Shown here piece after piece: positions 16,924 to 25,284 of a DNA stretch of 64,000 nt. The DNA comes from Pedobacter suwonensis (GTDB lineage: Bacteria; Bacteroidota; Bacteroidia; Sphingobacteriales; Sphingobacteriaceae), in contig NZ_FOJM01000004.1 in the NCBI RefSeq assembly GCF_900111825.1, positions 65,361 through 129,360 of the forward strand, read 5' to 3'. The notes beneath the pieces are model-generated. The model was not told the DNA's origin. It was given only the letters and a program-made list of their open reading frames with translations, and ran no database searches. A program made the translations under genes and the position numbers. How positions within the stretch are numbered: the stretch's first letter is position 1; each line of letters opens with the position of its first letter.

Positions 16924-19803
16924 ATGAGTGAAGAATTAGATCAAAACGTAAACGAAGAGCACAAACATACCATAACCCCAATCAACGGTTTATACGAAAA
17001 CTGGTTTCTCGATTATGCGTCTTATGTAATTCTTGATAGGGCAGTTCCGCATATTAATGATGGTTTAAAGCCTGTTCAACGCCGCATTATGCACTCTCTG
17101 AAAGAGATGGACGATGGCCGTTTCAATAAAGCCGCTAACGTAATCGGGAACACCATGAAGTATCATCCGCATGGCGATGCTTCAATAGGAGATGCAATGG
17201 TGCAGATTGGGCAAAAAGATTTACTGATTGATATGCAGGGTAACTGGGGTGATCCGGTTACGGGTGATAGCGCTGCAGCACCACGTTATATTGAGGCGCG
17301 TTTATCAAAATTTGCCAACGAAGTGGTATTCAATCCTGATACTACCGAATGGCAGTTGAGTTACGATGGGCGTAATAATGAACCAATTACACTACCGGTT
17401 AAATTTCCTTTATTGCTTGCACAAGGTGCAGAAGGTATTGCGGTAGGGTTGGCCACCAAAGTAATGCCGCATAATTTCATCGAATTGCTGGATGCATCGA
17501 TGGAAGCATTACGCGGCGTGCGCCCAAATATCCTGCCCGATTTCTTTACGGGAGGAATGGCTGATTTTTCTAACTATAATGAAGGGCAGCGCGGCGGCAA
17601 AATCCGTGTGCGTGCAAAAATAACCGAAAAGGACAAGAAAACCCTGGTCATCACTGAAGTACCCTTCAGTACCACAACAGGATCTGTAATTGACAGCATT
17701 TTATCAGCCAATGATAAAGGCAAGATCAAAATCAAAAAGATTGAGGATAATACCGCTGCCAATGTAGAAATTGTAGTGCACCTGGCACCGGGTATTTCGC
17801 CTGATGTAACTATTGATGCGCTATATGCTTTTACAGCCTGTGAGGTTTCCATCTCGCCAAATACCTGTATCATCCAGGATGATAAGCCACACTTCTTGAG
17901 TGTGAACGATATCCTGATTGAAAATACCAAACACACCAAGGGTTTACTTAAAAAAGAACTCGAAATCCGCCTGCACGAATTACAGGAGAAAATTTTCTTT
18001 AGTTCTTTACTTAAGATATTTATTCAGGAGGGCATGTATAAGAATCCTGAATATGAAAATTCTGCCAATTTTGAAACCGTGGTTCAGGTATTACATGCTT
18101 TATTCGAACCGTTTAAACCATCGCTTTACCGCGAAATATTGCCTGAGGATTTTAAGAAGCTGATTGATAAGCCGATGAGTAGCATCACCCGTTTTGATGT
18201 GAAAAAAGCTGACGAGCAGATGAAAAATCTGGAAGATGAAATAAAAGTTGTTAAAAATCATTTAAAACACCTTACTGATTATGCCATTGCCTGGTATCAG
18301 AAACTGAAGGATAAGTATGGTAAAGGTAGGGAACGTAAAACCGAAATCCGTTTGTTTGATCGGGTAGAAGCATCAAAAGTTGCCTTAGCCAATGTAAAAT
18401 TATATGTAAACCGGGCTGATGGTTTTGTAGGCTCGGGCTTGCGCAAGGATGAATTTGTTGCCGATTGTTCGGACATTGATGAGATAATCGTTTTCCGTGA
18501 GGATGGGAAATGTATCATTACCAAAGTAGCTGATAAAACTTTCGTGGGTAAAGGGATTATCCATGTGCAGGTTTTTAAGAAGAACGACGAACGTACCATT
18601 TATAACATGGTTTATAAGGATGGGGCGAGCGGTACTTCCTATATTAAAAGGTTTGCAGTGGTAGGCGTAACACGCGATAAAGAATATGATTTAACCAAGG
18701 GATCGAAAGGCTCAAAGGTTTTGTATTTTACCGCTAATCCGAATGGAGAAGCTGAAGTGATCAATGTAGCACTAAAGCCCCATTCTAAACTGCGTAAGCT
18801 GCAGTTCGATCTTGATTTTGCCGAAGTAGCCATTAAAGGACGTGGTTCGCAGGGTAATATTGTATCTAAGTACCCGGTTAAGAAAATCATTCTGAAAAGT
18901 AAAGGTGTTTCTACCTTATCGGGGCTGAAAATCTGGTATGATGATCTATTGAAGCGCCTGAATGTTGATGGACGCGGAAAATATCTGGGCGAATTTGATG
19001 GCGATGACCGTATTTTACAGGTACATAAAGATGGATATTATGAGTTGAGTTCTTTCGAACTGAGCAATCACTTTGATGATGGCTTGATTCTGATCCAGAA
19101 GTTTGATCCTGAACAGATTTTCGCAGCAGTGCATTTTGAAGGTAAAGCGCAAAACTATTTTATCAAACGTTTCATGTTCGAACTGCAGGCTAATGGCAAG
19201 AAAACCATTTTTATCAGTGAAGAGCAGAAATCGAAATTGCTGTACCTGACTTCCAATCCGGCTGCGAGAGTTATTGTCGATGTTTTAAAAGGTAAAACCC
19301 AGATTCCCGAAACATTGGATTTAACCCTGTCGGAACTGATTGATGTTAAAGGATTGAAAGCGAACGGTAATAGATTATCTCCGCATGATGTTCAGAAAGT
19401 AGCGTTAGAAGAACCGGAAATCGTTGTTGAAGAACCAGCAGACACAACTGTGGAAGAAAAATGGGATGAGGAATCAATACCTGATGCGGAAATTGCCAAT
19501 GAAGAAGCGGGAACCGGTAACGAAACTGTACCGACCGTACCCGATGAACCTGCTGCAGCACAGCCAAAACCAAAGTTTGAACCTACGGAAGCACCAGCAG
19601 TTAAGGCTGATGAACCAGAAGTAAAAGCTAAACCTGGTGCAGTAGAAAAACCGAAATCAGAACCTGAAACAGTTAAAAAGGAAAGTGGTAAAGCCAGCGA
19701 TGAACCCAAGGCAGATGAAAAACCTGTTAAAAAGATAGATTTCGAAATCACCAACCCAGATGATGTTGATATAGACGATAAAGGACAGTTGGGGTTATTC
19801 TAA
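16924..19803 (+). CDS. parC: DNA topoisomerase IV subunit A
   Basis: The 959-residue DNA-cleaving subunit of topoisomerase IV, partner of ParE at the start of the window. The winged-helix/breakage-reunion domain starts near residue 20 (ASYVILDRAVPHINDGLKPV), and the catalytic tyrosine is Y122 in AAPRYIEARLSKF. Tower and coiled-coil regions follow, then a C-terminal DNA-wrapping region to about residue 825. The last 130 residues (about 828-950) are a low-complexity tail rich in Glu, Pro, Lys and Ala, ending in a short acidic block and GQLGLF. The length exceeds E. coli ParC (752) mainly because of this tail. It is followed at once by a strong hairpin terminator. Confidence 0.93.
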   Translation: MSEELDQNVNEEHKHTITPINGLYENWFLDYASYVILDRAVPHINDGLKPVQRRIMHSLKEMDDGRFNKAANVIGNTMKYHPHGDASIGDAMVQIGQKDLLIDMQGNWGDPVTGDSAAAPRYIEARLSKFANEVVFNPDTTEWQLSYDGRNNEPITLPVKFPLLLAQGAEGIAVGLATKVMPHNFIELLDASMEALRGVRPNILPDFFTGGMADFSNYNEGQRGGKIRVRAKITEKDKKTLVITEVPFSTTTGSVIDSILSANDKGKIKIKKIEDNTAANVEIVVHLAPGISPDVTIDALYAFTACEVSISPNTCIIQDDKPHFLSVNDILIENTKHTKGLLKKELEIRLHELQEKIFFSSLLKIFIQEGMYKNPEYENSANFETVVQVLHALFEPFKPSLYREILPEDFKKLIDKPMSSITRFDVKKADEQMKNLEDEIKVVKNHLKHLTDYAIAWYQKLKDKYGKGRERKTEIRLFDRVEASKVALANVKLYVNRADGFVGSGLRKDEFVADCSDIDEIIVFREDGKCIITKVADKTFVGKGIIHVQVFKKNDERTIYNMVYKDGASGTSYIKRFAVVGVTRDKEYDLTKGSKGSKVLYFTANPNGEAEVINVALKPHSKLRKLQFDLDFAEVAIKGRGSQGNIVSKYPVKKIILKSKGVSTLSGLKIWYDDLLKRLNVDGRGKYLGEFDGDDRILQVHKDGYYELSSFELSNHFDDGLILIQKFDPEQIFAAVHFEGKAQNYFIKRFMFELQANGKKTIFISEEQKSKLLYLTSNPAARVIVDVLKGKTQIPETLDLTLSELIDVKGLKANGNRLSPHDVQKVALEEPEIVVEEPADTTVEEKWDEESIPDAEIANEEAGTGNETVPTVPDEPAAAQPKPKFEPTEAPAVKADEPEVKAKPGAVEKPKSEPETVKKESGKASDEPKADEKPVKKIDFEITNPDDVDIDDKGQLGLF

Positions 19804-19813
19804 ATAGATTCTG

Positions 19814-19862
19814 GAGTTGTCAACTTTAGTAGCCTGTTGGCAGGAAAGTTGACAACTCTTCT
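19814..19862 (+). terminator. Hairpin terminator after parC
   Basis: Perfect 14-base arms (GAGTTGTCAACTTT and AAAGTTGACAACTC) surround a 17-base loop, starting 11 bases after the parC stop. The T run that follows is weak (ttctcattt), so it may be a bidirectional or Rho-assisted terminator, or stabilise the 3' end. It also separates parC from the riboswitch-controlled transporter. Confidence 0.65.
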
Positions 19863-19893
19863 CATTTCGATCAAAACATTTCATTTTTAAACC

Positions 19894-19901
19894 TATATTT
19901 G
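19894..19901 (+). promoter_or_regulatory. Bacteroidota -7 box before TPP riboswitch
   Basis: TATATTTG matches the Bacteroidota sigma-ABfr -7 consensus TAnnTTTG and sits just ahead of the riboswitch start, so transcription should begin at the 5' edge of the aptamer. No clear -33 TTG was found at the right spacing. Confidence 0.45.
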
Positions 19902-19905
19902 CCTT

Positions 19906-20088
19906 GCTCAAAGGGGTGCTTTTTGGTATTGTAGTTTCTATTGCGTCCAACTTGCTGAGATTATACCCATTTTAAGGTAAAAGGTAGAAAGGTAAAAGGT
20001 TGAAGGTTTTCCCCCTCCACCTTCCAACCTTCCAGCCTCCACCTTAAATGAACCTGATGCGGATAATACCGACGTAGGAAAGAGGTTA
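19906..20088 (+). promoter_or_regulatory. TPP riboswitch (THI element)
   Basis: The conserved thi-box parts occur in order: 'aaggggtgc' (19911), 'ctgagattatacc' (19954), then 'aacctgatgcggataatacc' (20051) and 'gacgtaggaaag' (20071). This is the thiamine-pyrophosphate aptamer. The spacer between ctgaga and aacctgatg is long (about 75 bases) and holds a palindromic repeat that extends the P3 stem. It lies 60 bases upstream of a PnuC-family transporter gene, so it most likely represses that gene when TPP is plentiful. Confidence 0.92.
19972..20047 (+). repeat. Palindromic intergenic repeat inside riboswitch P3 arm
   Basis: The arms begin with 'ttaaggtaaaaggtag' and end with 'cttccagcctccaccttaa'. 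'Aaggttgaaggtttt' pairs imperfectly with 'cctccaccttccaacctt' around a pyrimidine loop. Words of this type (aaggtagaaggtt, aaggttgaggg) recur at 29309, 41409 and 41560, so this is a member of a dispersed family that sits in the variable P3 loop of the TPP aptamer, where extra length is tolerated. Confidence 0.7.
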
Positions 20089-20147
20089 GCATTTACCTTG
20101 CTGTTTCGCCCTGAAAGCAGTTTCAATCATTTTAACAAATATTGTAA

Positions 20148-20768
20148 ATGAGTTTTCAAGACTGGTTTAAACTTTTTCAGGAGCAGATTTTAAATACTTC
20201 ATTAGTTGAATGGCTGGCCGTAGGTTTCGGCGTAGCTGAAGTTTTGTTAGCGAAGAAGAATAGTATCTGGCTTTATCCAACCGGAATAATTTCGATTCTG
20301 CTATCCATGTTTTTATTATTGAACGTAAAATTGTACGCTGAAACGCTTTTGAGTATTTATTATCTGGTAATGAGCATTTATGGCTGGATTATCTGGAAAA
20401 AGAGGAAGCTGGATGGTGAGAGTCAGGTATCTTGGTCGGGTAATAATGAATTAATCATTGCAGTTTCAATTTCGATAATCGGCTTCGTACTGCTTTTCCT
20501 GGTCTTGAGGCATTATACCGACTCAGATGTGCCTTTGTTTGATGCTTTTGTGTCGTCAACAGCATGGGCAGGCATGTGGTTGTTAGCTAAGCGAAAAATC
20601 GAAAACTGGATATTCCTGAATGTATCCAATATTGTGGCCATTCCATTGCTATTTCATAAAAAACTTCCGCTCATGGCCTGTTTAACAACATTTTTGTTCA
20701 TAGTAGCCATATTTGGTTTTTTTGAATGGAAAAAGATCATTAACAAAAATAAACTCAGCATAGCCTAA
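20148..20768 (+). CDS. pnuT: PnuC-family vitamin transporter, probably thiamine (PnuT)
   Basis: A 206-residue inner-membrane protein of the PnuC family, with about seven membrane segments. Family features are EWLAVGFGVAEVLLAKKNSIWLYPTG near the N-terminus, ETLLSIYYLVMSIYGWIIWKKRK, and the late WAGMWLLAKRKIENWIFLNVSNI. PnuC proteins pass vitamins by facilitated diffusion; those under TPP riboswitches carry thiamine (PnuT) rather than nicotinamide riboside. The riboswitch 60 bases upstream is strong context for thiamine uptake. No thiamine kinase gene lies next to it; the downstream gene is an unrelated flavoprotein. The symbol rests on the riboswitch, not on substrate residues. Confidence 0.88.
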   Translation: MSFQDWFKLFQEQILNTSLVEWLAVGFGVAEVLLAKKNSIWLYPTGIISILLSMFLLLNVKLYAETLLSIYYLVMSIYGWIIWKKRKLDGESQVSWSGNNELIIAVSISIIGFVLLFLVLRHYTDSDVPLFDAFVSSTAWAGMWLLAKRKIENWIFLNVSNIVAIPLLFHKKLPLMACLTTFLFIVAIFGFFEWKKIINKNKLSIA

Positions 20769-20790
20769 TCATCTTTCGCATTAATCGATC

Positions 20791-21879
20791 ATGAATAAAA
20801 CATTAAACGCTACATGGCAGGAAAGAGTTAAACCTTATGCTGCAATTTCTGAAGAAATAGGCAAGCTACATCCCGAAATTTTGGAGCTTGCTTATCAGGA
20901 AAATTGGTTTAAGCTTTTTGTACCCGAGGTTTATGGTGGCCCAGGGAAGAAACTTCCGGAAATTTTAAGGTTGGAAGAAGAATTAGCGGAAGCCGATGGA
21001 AGTTTAGGCTGGACCGTTACCCTTTGTGCAGGTGCGGGCTGGTTTGCCGGATTTTTAAATCCCGAACTGGCAGCAGAGATCTTTGCTGAGCGTGAAGTTT
21101 GTTTTGCAGGAAGTGGAGCTGTTGGTGGAGTAGCGGTTAAAACTCAGGAAGGTTATCTGCTTAATGGTAAATGGAGTTATGCCAGCGGTGCATTACATGC
21201 CACTATATTTACCGCCAATTGTACCCTCAAAAATGAAAGCGGTGATGATATTTTGGATGAAAACGGATTGCCGGAAGTAAAGTCATTTATCCTCAAAAGG
21301 GAAGAAGTGAATATTTTACCAGGCTGGTCGTACTTTGGCTTGATAGCTACAGGAAGCCATGCATTTGAAGTTTGTAATTTAAGCGTGAACGAAAACCGGA
21401 CCTTTAAAATTAATCAACAAATTGAAGTGACCGATTGCGGGTTTGATTACCCCTTTTTGCAACTCGCAGAAACCACACTAGCCGTAAATAGTTTAGGAAT
21501 GACCAATCATTTTGTCAGATTGGTTGAACAATCTTTTTATGCCCGTTCTGGACTTGGGAGATATAGCGAATCGCAGATTTTGTTTTTTAACAGTGTGCTT
21601 AACGACTGCAAAGCTGAATTGTTAAGCCTACGTACGCAATTTTACCTTTCTTTTGATGAATCATGGGATGAATTAATGAATAAAGGTAAAATTGGAGATG
21701 ACAAGTTAAACGAGGTAAGCTTAAACAGCCGTAAATTGGCCCATGCCTGTTGGAAATTAGCAGCCATGTTGTTTCCATACTGTGGGTTAGAGGCGGCAAA
21801 GAAAGAATCGGAAATCAATAGGGTTTGGAGGGATCTTTATACGGCCAGCCAGCATGCCTTACTTACTTTCGAAAGCTAA
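20791..21879 (+). CDS. Acyl-CoA dehydrogenase-like flavoprotein
   Basis: A 362-residue protein with the acyl-CoA dehydrogenase fold: N-terminal helices (to about 100), a middle beta domain with LNGKWSYASGALHATIF, and C-terminal helices ending in RVWRDLYTASQHALL. That last motif is typical of the flavin-dependent monooxygenase branch (HsaA/DszC-like), whose substrates are not CoA thioesters. It may therefore be a monooxygenase or an oxidase of unknown substrate. It begins 22 bases after pnuT, so it may share the TPP-controlled transcript, which would be unusual for this family. It converges on msrA with a 3-base gap. Confidence 0.8.
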   Translation: MNKTLNATWQERVKPYAAISEEIGKLHPEILELAYQENWFKLFVPEVYGGPGKKLPEILRLEEELAEADGSLGWTVTLCAGAGWFAGFLNPELAAEIFAEREVCFAGSGAVGGVAVKTQEGYLLNGKWSYASGALHATIFTANCTLKNESGDDILDENGLPEVKSFILKREEVNILPGWSYFGLIATGSHAFEVCNLSVNENRTFKINQQIEVTDCGFDYPFLQLAETTLAVNSLGMTNHFVRLVEQSFYARSGLGRYSESQILFFNSVLNDCKAELLSLRTQFYLSFDESWDELMNKGKIGDDKLNEVSLNSRKLAHACWKLAAMLFPYCGLEAAKKESEINRVWRDLYTASQHALLTFES

Positions 21880-21882
21880 TTA

Positions 21883-22422
21883 TTACAAGAACCCTGGTTT
21901 GACCTGATCTTTAAAATCCACAATAAACTTGTTCAGTTTAGGTTGTATTACAAAAGCGCAGTATGGTTTTGACTGGTTATTGCCATAATAGTTTTGATGA
22001 TAATCTTCTGCTTCATAAAATTCAGCTACTGGTGCCACTTCTGTAGCAATAGGCCTATCGAAAATATGTTGTTCCGTTAAATCCGCGATCATTTTCTCCG
22101 TCTGTTTTTTCTGATTTTCATTTTCATAAAACACTACCGAACGGTACTGTGTACCAACGTCATTCCCCTGTCTGTTTAAGGTTGTTGGATTATGGGTTTT
22201 AAAGAATGCTAATAAAAGCTCGTTGAATGTGATCACATTTTCGTCAAATGTAATTTGAACGACCTCCGCATGTCCCGTATCACCATTACATATTTCCATA
22301 TAGGTAGGATGTTTTAAATCTCCCCCCATGTATCCCGATGTAACTTGACTTACGCCATTTAAAGTTTGAAAAACGGCTTCGGTGCACCAAAAACAGCCTC
22401 CGCCAAATGTTGCTATTTGCAT
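21883..22422 (-). CDS. msrA: Peptide methionine sulfoxide reductase A
   Basis: A 179-residue MsrA, which reduces methionine-S-sulfoxide in proteins. The nucleophile is C10 in GGCFWCTEAVF. Other family motifs are SGYMGG, NGDTGHAEVVQI, FFKTHNPTTLNRQGNDVGTQYRS and the late EDYHQNYY. C13 in the same GCFWC motif is also conserved in the family. There is no MsrB domain. It has its own upstream gap and is transcribed toward the flavoprotein gene. Confidence 0.95.
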   Translation of the reverse strand: MQIATFGGGCFWCTEAVFQTLNGVSQVTSGYMGGDLKHPTYMEICNGDTGHAEVVQITFDENVITFNELLLAFFKTHNPTTLNRQGNDVGTQYRSVVFYENENQKKQTEKMIADLTEQHIFDRPIATEVAPVAEFYEAEDYHQNYYGNNQSKPYCAFVIQPKLNKFIVDFKDQVKPGFL

Positions 22423-22580
22423 ATTCTAAGTTGGTATAAAATCTATTCCAGTTTTTGGATTATTTCAAAAAAAATGCGTTTTTTGACCAATTAGCAAGAT
22501 TTAAGCTCGTTTATTCCTGCAGGTTGTCAGTGTTGGCTGTCACTTATGAATGGTTTAAGTATGGCAACCAGTTATAATAT

Positions 22581-22608
22581 AAAAAAGCCTGTAATTGGAA
22601 TTACAGGC
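22581..22608 (-). terminator. Intrinsic terminator of the 22616-23665 gene
   Basis: On the minus strand GCCTGTAATT and AATTACAGGC form a 10-base inverted repeat with a tiny loop, followed by six T residues. It starts 8 bases after the stop of the minus-strand lipoprotein gene. Confidence 0.75.
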
Positions 22609-22615
22609 TTCGAAG

Positions 22616-23665
22616 TTATTGATATTGGATATATATCGGTTTTGGTGTTAGCTTTAGCAGTTCTTCAGGGGTCATTAACCGTTTAGGCTCTTTTTTTAGA
22701 TCGTTTTTATAGAATAGCTTAAAGCCTGTAAACTGTACCGGTTCGCTTTGTATAAAGTGGCGGTAGGTGCCAATTTTTAAATCAGGTTCGCCCCACCCAT
22801 CCATATGCACAACGACCTGTACTTCAGGACGTAGTTTTATGTTAGCTGAATTGGTTACCATCTTTTTTGTAAAACGGTGCAATACAAATACTTTTGGAGG
22901 TAGATTGTGCTTTTTAACAATATCGGCCAGGTATTGTGTCACATAATTTACGTCTGCCGCATCATATGTGCCAATCTTCTTGCCAGGCAATGAACCATCT
23001 TTCATTGAAAATTCCGGGTCGATACCTAAATGTACATAAGGCAGTTCAAGATATTTTTCGATGTGTGGCAATTCTGCTTTTATGGTACTTAAAGCGACCT
23101 GAAGATCTAAAAACACGATGGTATTAGGTTGCATTTTGGCAATTTTCAAAACAGAATCGATCTGTTTGTTGCCCATCCTGTTGATGTATTTTCCATCTTT
23201 TCCTGGTGTCCCGCTAGCTACAGCAGCAATATAATGTAACCCTGGTTGTACAGGCGTAGATGGATCAGCTTTTTCCCAGTGTTTAACTTCAGCATTCAGG
23301 CGTTGCCACATTTCTTTAGGTGCATATTCGCCCAGCGCACCCATTTTTTTTGAATGCAGGTTTCCATAATAAACAACGATACGTTTAAAAGGTAAAATTG
23401 CCCCAGCCAAAGGGTACGGTTGTTTTTTTACCGGCCATTTGCCTGTAGTATCTCCGTTTGCCAGTTTTTTAACCAATGAATCGTAAAGTTTTGGATCAAC
23501 CGGTTTCATAACATTGGCGGTTGAGTCTGTCTTCTTTTTGGTGGTATCGGTGGAGAAGATTTTACCAATGCTGCTTCCGCCTTTACTGTCTGAATTGCAG
23601 TTGGCAAATAAGCTTATTGCGGCAAAACCAAGTATTACGGTGCCTGCTAATTGAGGGAATTTCAT
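22616..23665 (-). CDS. Lipoprotein of unknown function
   Basis: A 349-residue protein not assigned to a known enzyme family. The N-terminus is a lipoprotein signal (FAAISLFANC, modified Cys about residue 23), then a low-complexity Ser/Thr/Lys linker to about residue 55. The rest alternates strands and helices as in a (beta/alpha)8 barrel: FKRIVVYYGN, GLHYIAAVASG, NTIVFLDLQVALSTI, PYVHLGIDPEFSM, PPKVFVLHRFTK, EVQVVVHMDGWG. Acidic residues at strand ends (D in FLDLQ, D/E in GIDPEF, D in HMDGWG) suggest a glycosidase-like active site, but no family was recognised. It is monocistronic, with its own terminator. Confidence 0.75.
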   Translation of the reverse strand: MKFPQLAGTVILGFAAISLFANCNSDSKGGSSIGKIFSTDTTKKKTDSTANVMKPVDPKLYDSLVKKLANGDTTGKWPVKKQPYPLAGAILPFKRIVVYYGNLHSKKMGALGEYAPKEMWQRLNAEVKHWEKADPSTPVQPGLHYIAAVASGTPGKDGKYINRMGNKQIDSVLKIAKMQPNTIVFLDLQVALSTIKAELPHIEKYLELPYVHLGIDPEFSMKDGSLPGKKIGTYDAADVNYVTQYLADIVKKHNLPPKVFVLHRFTKKMVTNSANIKLRPEVQVVVHMDGWGEPDLKIGTYRHFIQSEPVQFTGFKLFYKNDLKKEPKRLMTPEELLKLTPKPIYIQYQ

Positions 23666-23753
23666 AGATATATTAGATAATTAAAATTTAGTCTTTTCCG
23701 GACCGATGAAAGTAGGGCGGAAATCTGGTAGTTTAAAATAAAGTAATCAACAT

Positions 23754-24635
23754 TTACACATTACAGAATTTACCAAAAACACCTAATGGCAACTTAATGC
23801 CGGAAGTAGCCTGTAAATAAAGTTCTCCTGTTTCGAGGTTTTTAACCGCGGGAAAAGAAGTACGGATTAAATTTTCAACAATTACGGAAGAGAACCCCAG
23901 CGAGTAAGTATTTAAGATAAGAAAGTGTTCTTTTTCATCTAATAACTGTACAACATCCTGCATCATTTCCTGGATATGATCTTCCAGTTTCCATTTCTCT
24001 CCATTGGGGCCGTGGCCATAAGCTGGTGGGTCTAAGATAATGCCATTGTATTTCTTGCCCCTTTTTAGTTCTTTTTTTACATATTTTAGCGCATCCTCAA
24101 CCATCCAGCGGGTATCTTTCAATCCCGAAAGTTCCTGGTTTTCATTTGCCCAGGTAACTACCTGTTTAATCGAATCTACGTGGGTAGTTTCTGCACCTGC
24201 TGCATTTGCAATTAGTGATGCAGCACCAGTATAGGCGAAAAGATTTAAAACTTTAGGCTGTGGTGTTTTAAACTTTTTAATTGATGAGGAAATAAAATCC
24301 CAGTTTACGGCTTGCTCCGGAAATACACCCACATGTTTAAATGAGGTTAAACCTAAGCGAAGTTTAATGGCAACTTCATTATTTTTATATTCTACGTGCC
24401 AACGGTCTGGGATGGATTGGTTTTTTTTTACCCATTCGCCGGAAGTTGCCGAGCGGCCTTTAAAAGTAATATTGGCAGTTTTTTTCCAATCCTGTTCTGA
24501 TAATGTTTTTTTCCATACCGCCTGAGGTTCAGGACGGATCAGGATTACGTTTCCAAAACGTTCTAATTTTTCAAAATCCCCGCAATCTATCAGTTCATAA
24601 TCTTTCCAGTGGGTGGGGGCGAGTAATTGTATCAT
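23754..24635 (-). CDS. SAM-dependent RNA methyltransferase, RlmI-like
   Basis: A 293-residue class I methyltransferase of the RlmI/RlmK family. The SAM-binding motif is VLNLFAYTGAASLIA with the acidic THVDS in motif II, and the catalytic region is IILDPPAYGHG. It lacks the N-terminal PUA domain of full-length RlmI, so its exact RNA target is not fixed by sequence. It starts immediately after the stop of the PIN toxin gene with no spacer, so the three genes (antitoxin, toxin, methyltransferase) may be one transcript. Confidence 0.85.
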   Translation of the reverse strand: MIQLLAPTHWKDYELIDCGDFEKLERFGNVILIRPEPQAVWKKTLSEQDWKKTANITFKGRSATSGEWVKKNQSIPDRWHVEYKNNEVAIKLRLGLTSFKHVGVFPEQAVNWDFISSSIKKFKTPQPKVLNLFAYTGAASLIANAAGAETTHVDSIKQVVTWANENQELSGLKDTRWMVEDALKYVKKELKRGKKYNGIILDPPAYGHGPNGEKWKLEDHIQEMMQDVVQLLDEKEHFLILNTYSLGFSSVIVENLIRTSFPAVKNLETGELYLQATSGIKLPLGVFGKFCNV

Positions 24636-25022
24636 TTAATTAAATAACTTTAAATTTGGATAATTGACAATGTATTGATCGTCAGTTATCAAGGTCAGCT
24701 CATCTGCTAATGCCTGTGCAATAATCAATCTGTCAAATGGGTCTTTGTGAATTAAAGGTAAAGCCAAATACTGATCAAGATGTTGTTTTTGAATATTCAA
24801 TACTGAAATGCCGAAATTGCTGATTACCTCATACATCTCTTCTAAGTTTCTGGTAATAATCAGTTTACCTATATTGAGTTTTATAATGATTTCCCATAAA
24901 CTGGCAATACTGATAAATTTTTCATTTTCGAAATCTATAATGCTGTCTATTGTCGATTTATTAAGATTACGATCTTCATTGATCAATGAAATGAAGATGT
25001 GGGTATCTAGTAAAAGCCGCAT
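24636..25022 (-). CDS. PIN-domain toxin, VapC-like
   Basis: A 128-residue PIN-domain ribonuclease. The acidic active-site set is present: D6 in LLLDTH, E in ASLWEIIIK, D in KDPFDRLIIAQA and D in LITDDQ. PIN toxins of this branch (PilT N-terminus type) cleave RNA and pair with an upstream antitoxin. The antitoxin gene ends at its first base (1-base overlap), the usual translational coupling. Confidence 0.88.
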   Translation of the reverse strand: MRLLLDTHIFISLINEDRNLNKSTIDSIIDFENEKFISIASLWEIIIKLNIGKLIITRNLEEMYEVISNFGISVLNIQKQHLDQYLALPLIHKDPFDRLIIAQALADELTLITDDQYIVNYPNLKLFN

Positions 25023-25264
25023 TACATGTAATCTTTTAAATCATCTATCGGATCGTTAAAATCCTCAGGAATGACAAATAGACCTTTTGCAGCACCATAC
25101 AAGCTTTTTGGCTCTTCAACAACATTTGCTTGTTCATTTGCCGATTTAGGGAAGCTCTTCGAATGTTTGGCTTTTAAAAAATCAATAAAATCTTCTACCT
25201 CGTTTACCATGTTTTCTGGTAAGGTTTCCAATTTGTGAATGATATTTTTAGTTGCCGTAGTCAT
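25022..25264 (-). CDS. DUF2281-type antitoxin
   Basis: An 80-residue partner of the PIN toxin. The start is the ATG at 25264; a TTG two codons upstream is less likely. The segment LETLPENMVNEVEDFIDFLKAKH is the DUF2281 N-terminal helix pair. A polar linker follows, then GLFVIPEDFNDPIDDLKDYM, the typical toxin-binding tail. It overlaps the toxin start by one base. Confidence 0.85.
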   Translation of the reverse strand: MTTATKNIIHKLETLPENMVNEVEDFIDFLKAKHSKSFPKSANEQANVVEEPKSLYGAAKGLFVIPEDFNDPIDDLKDYM

Positions 25265-25284
25265 ATACAAATATACGATTTTTC

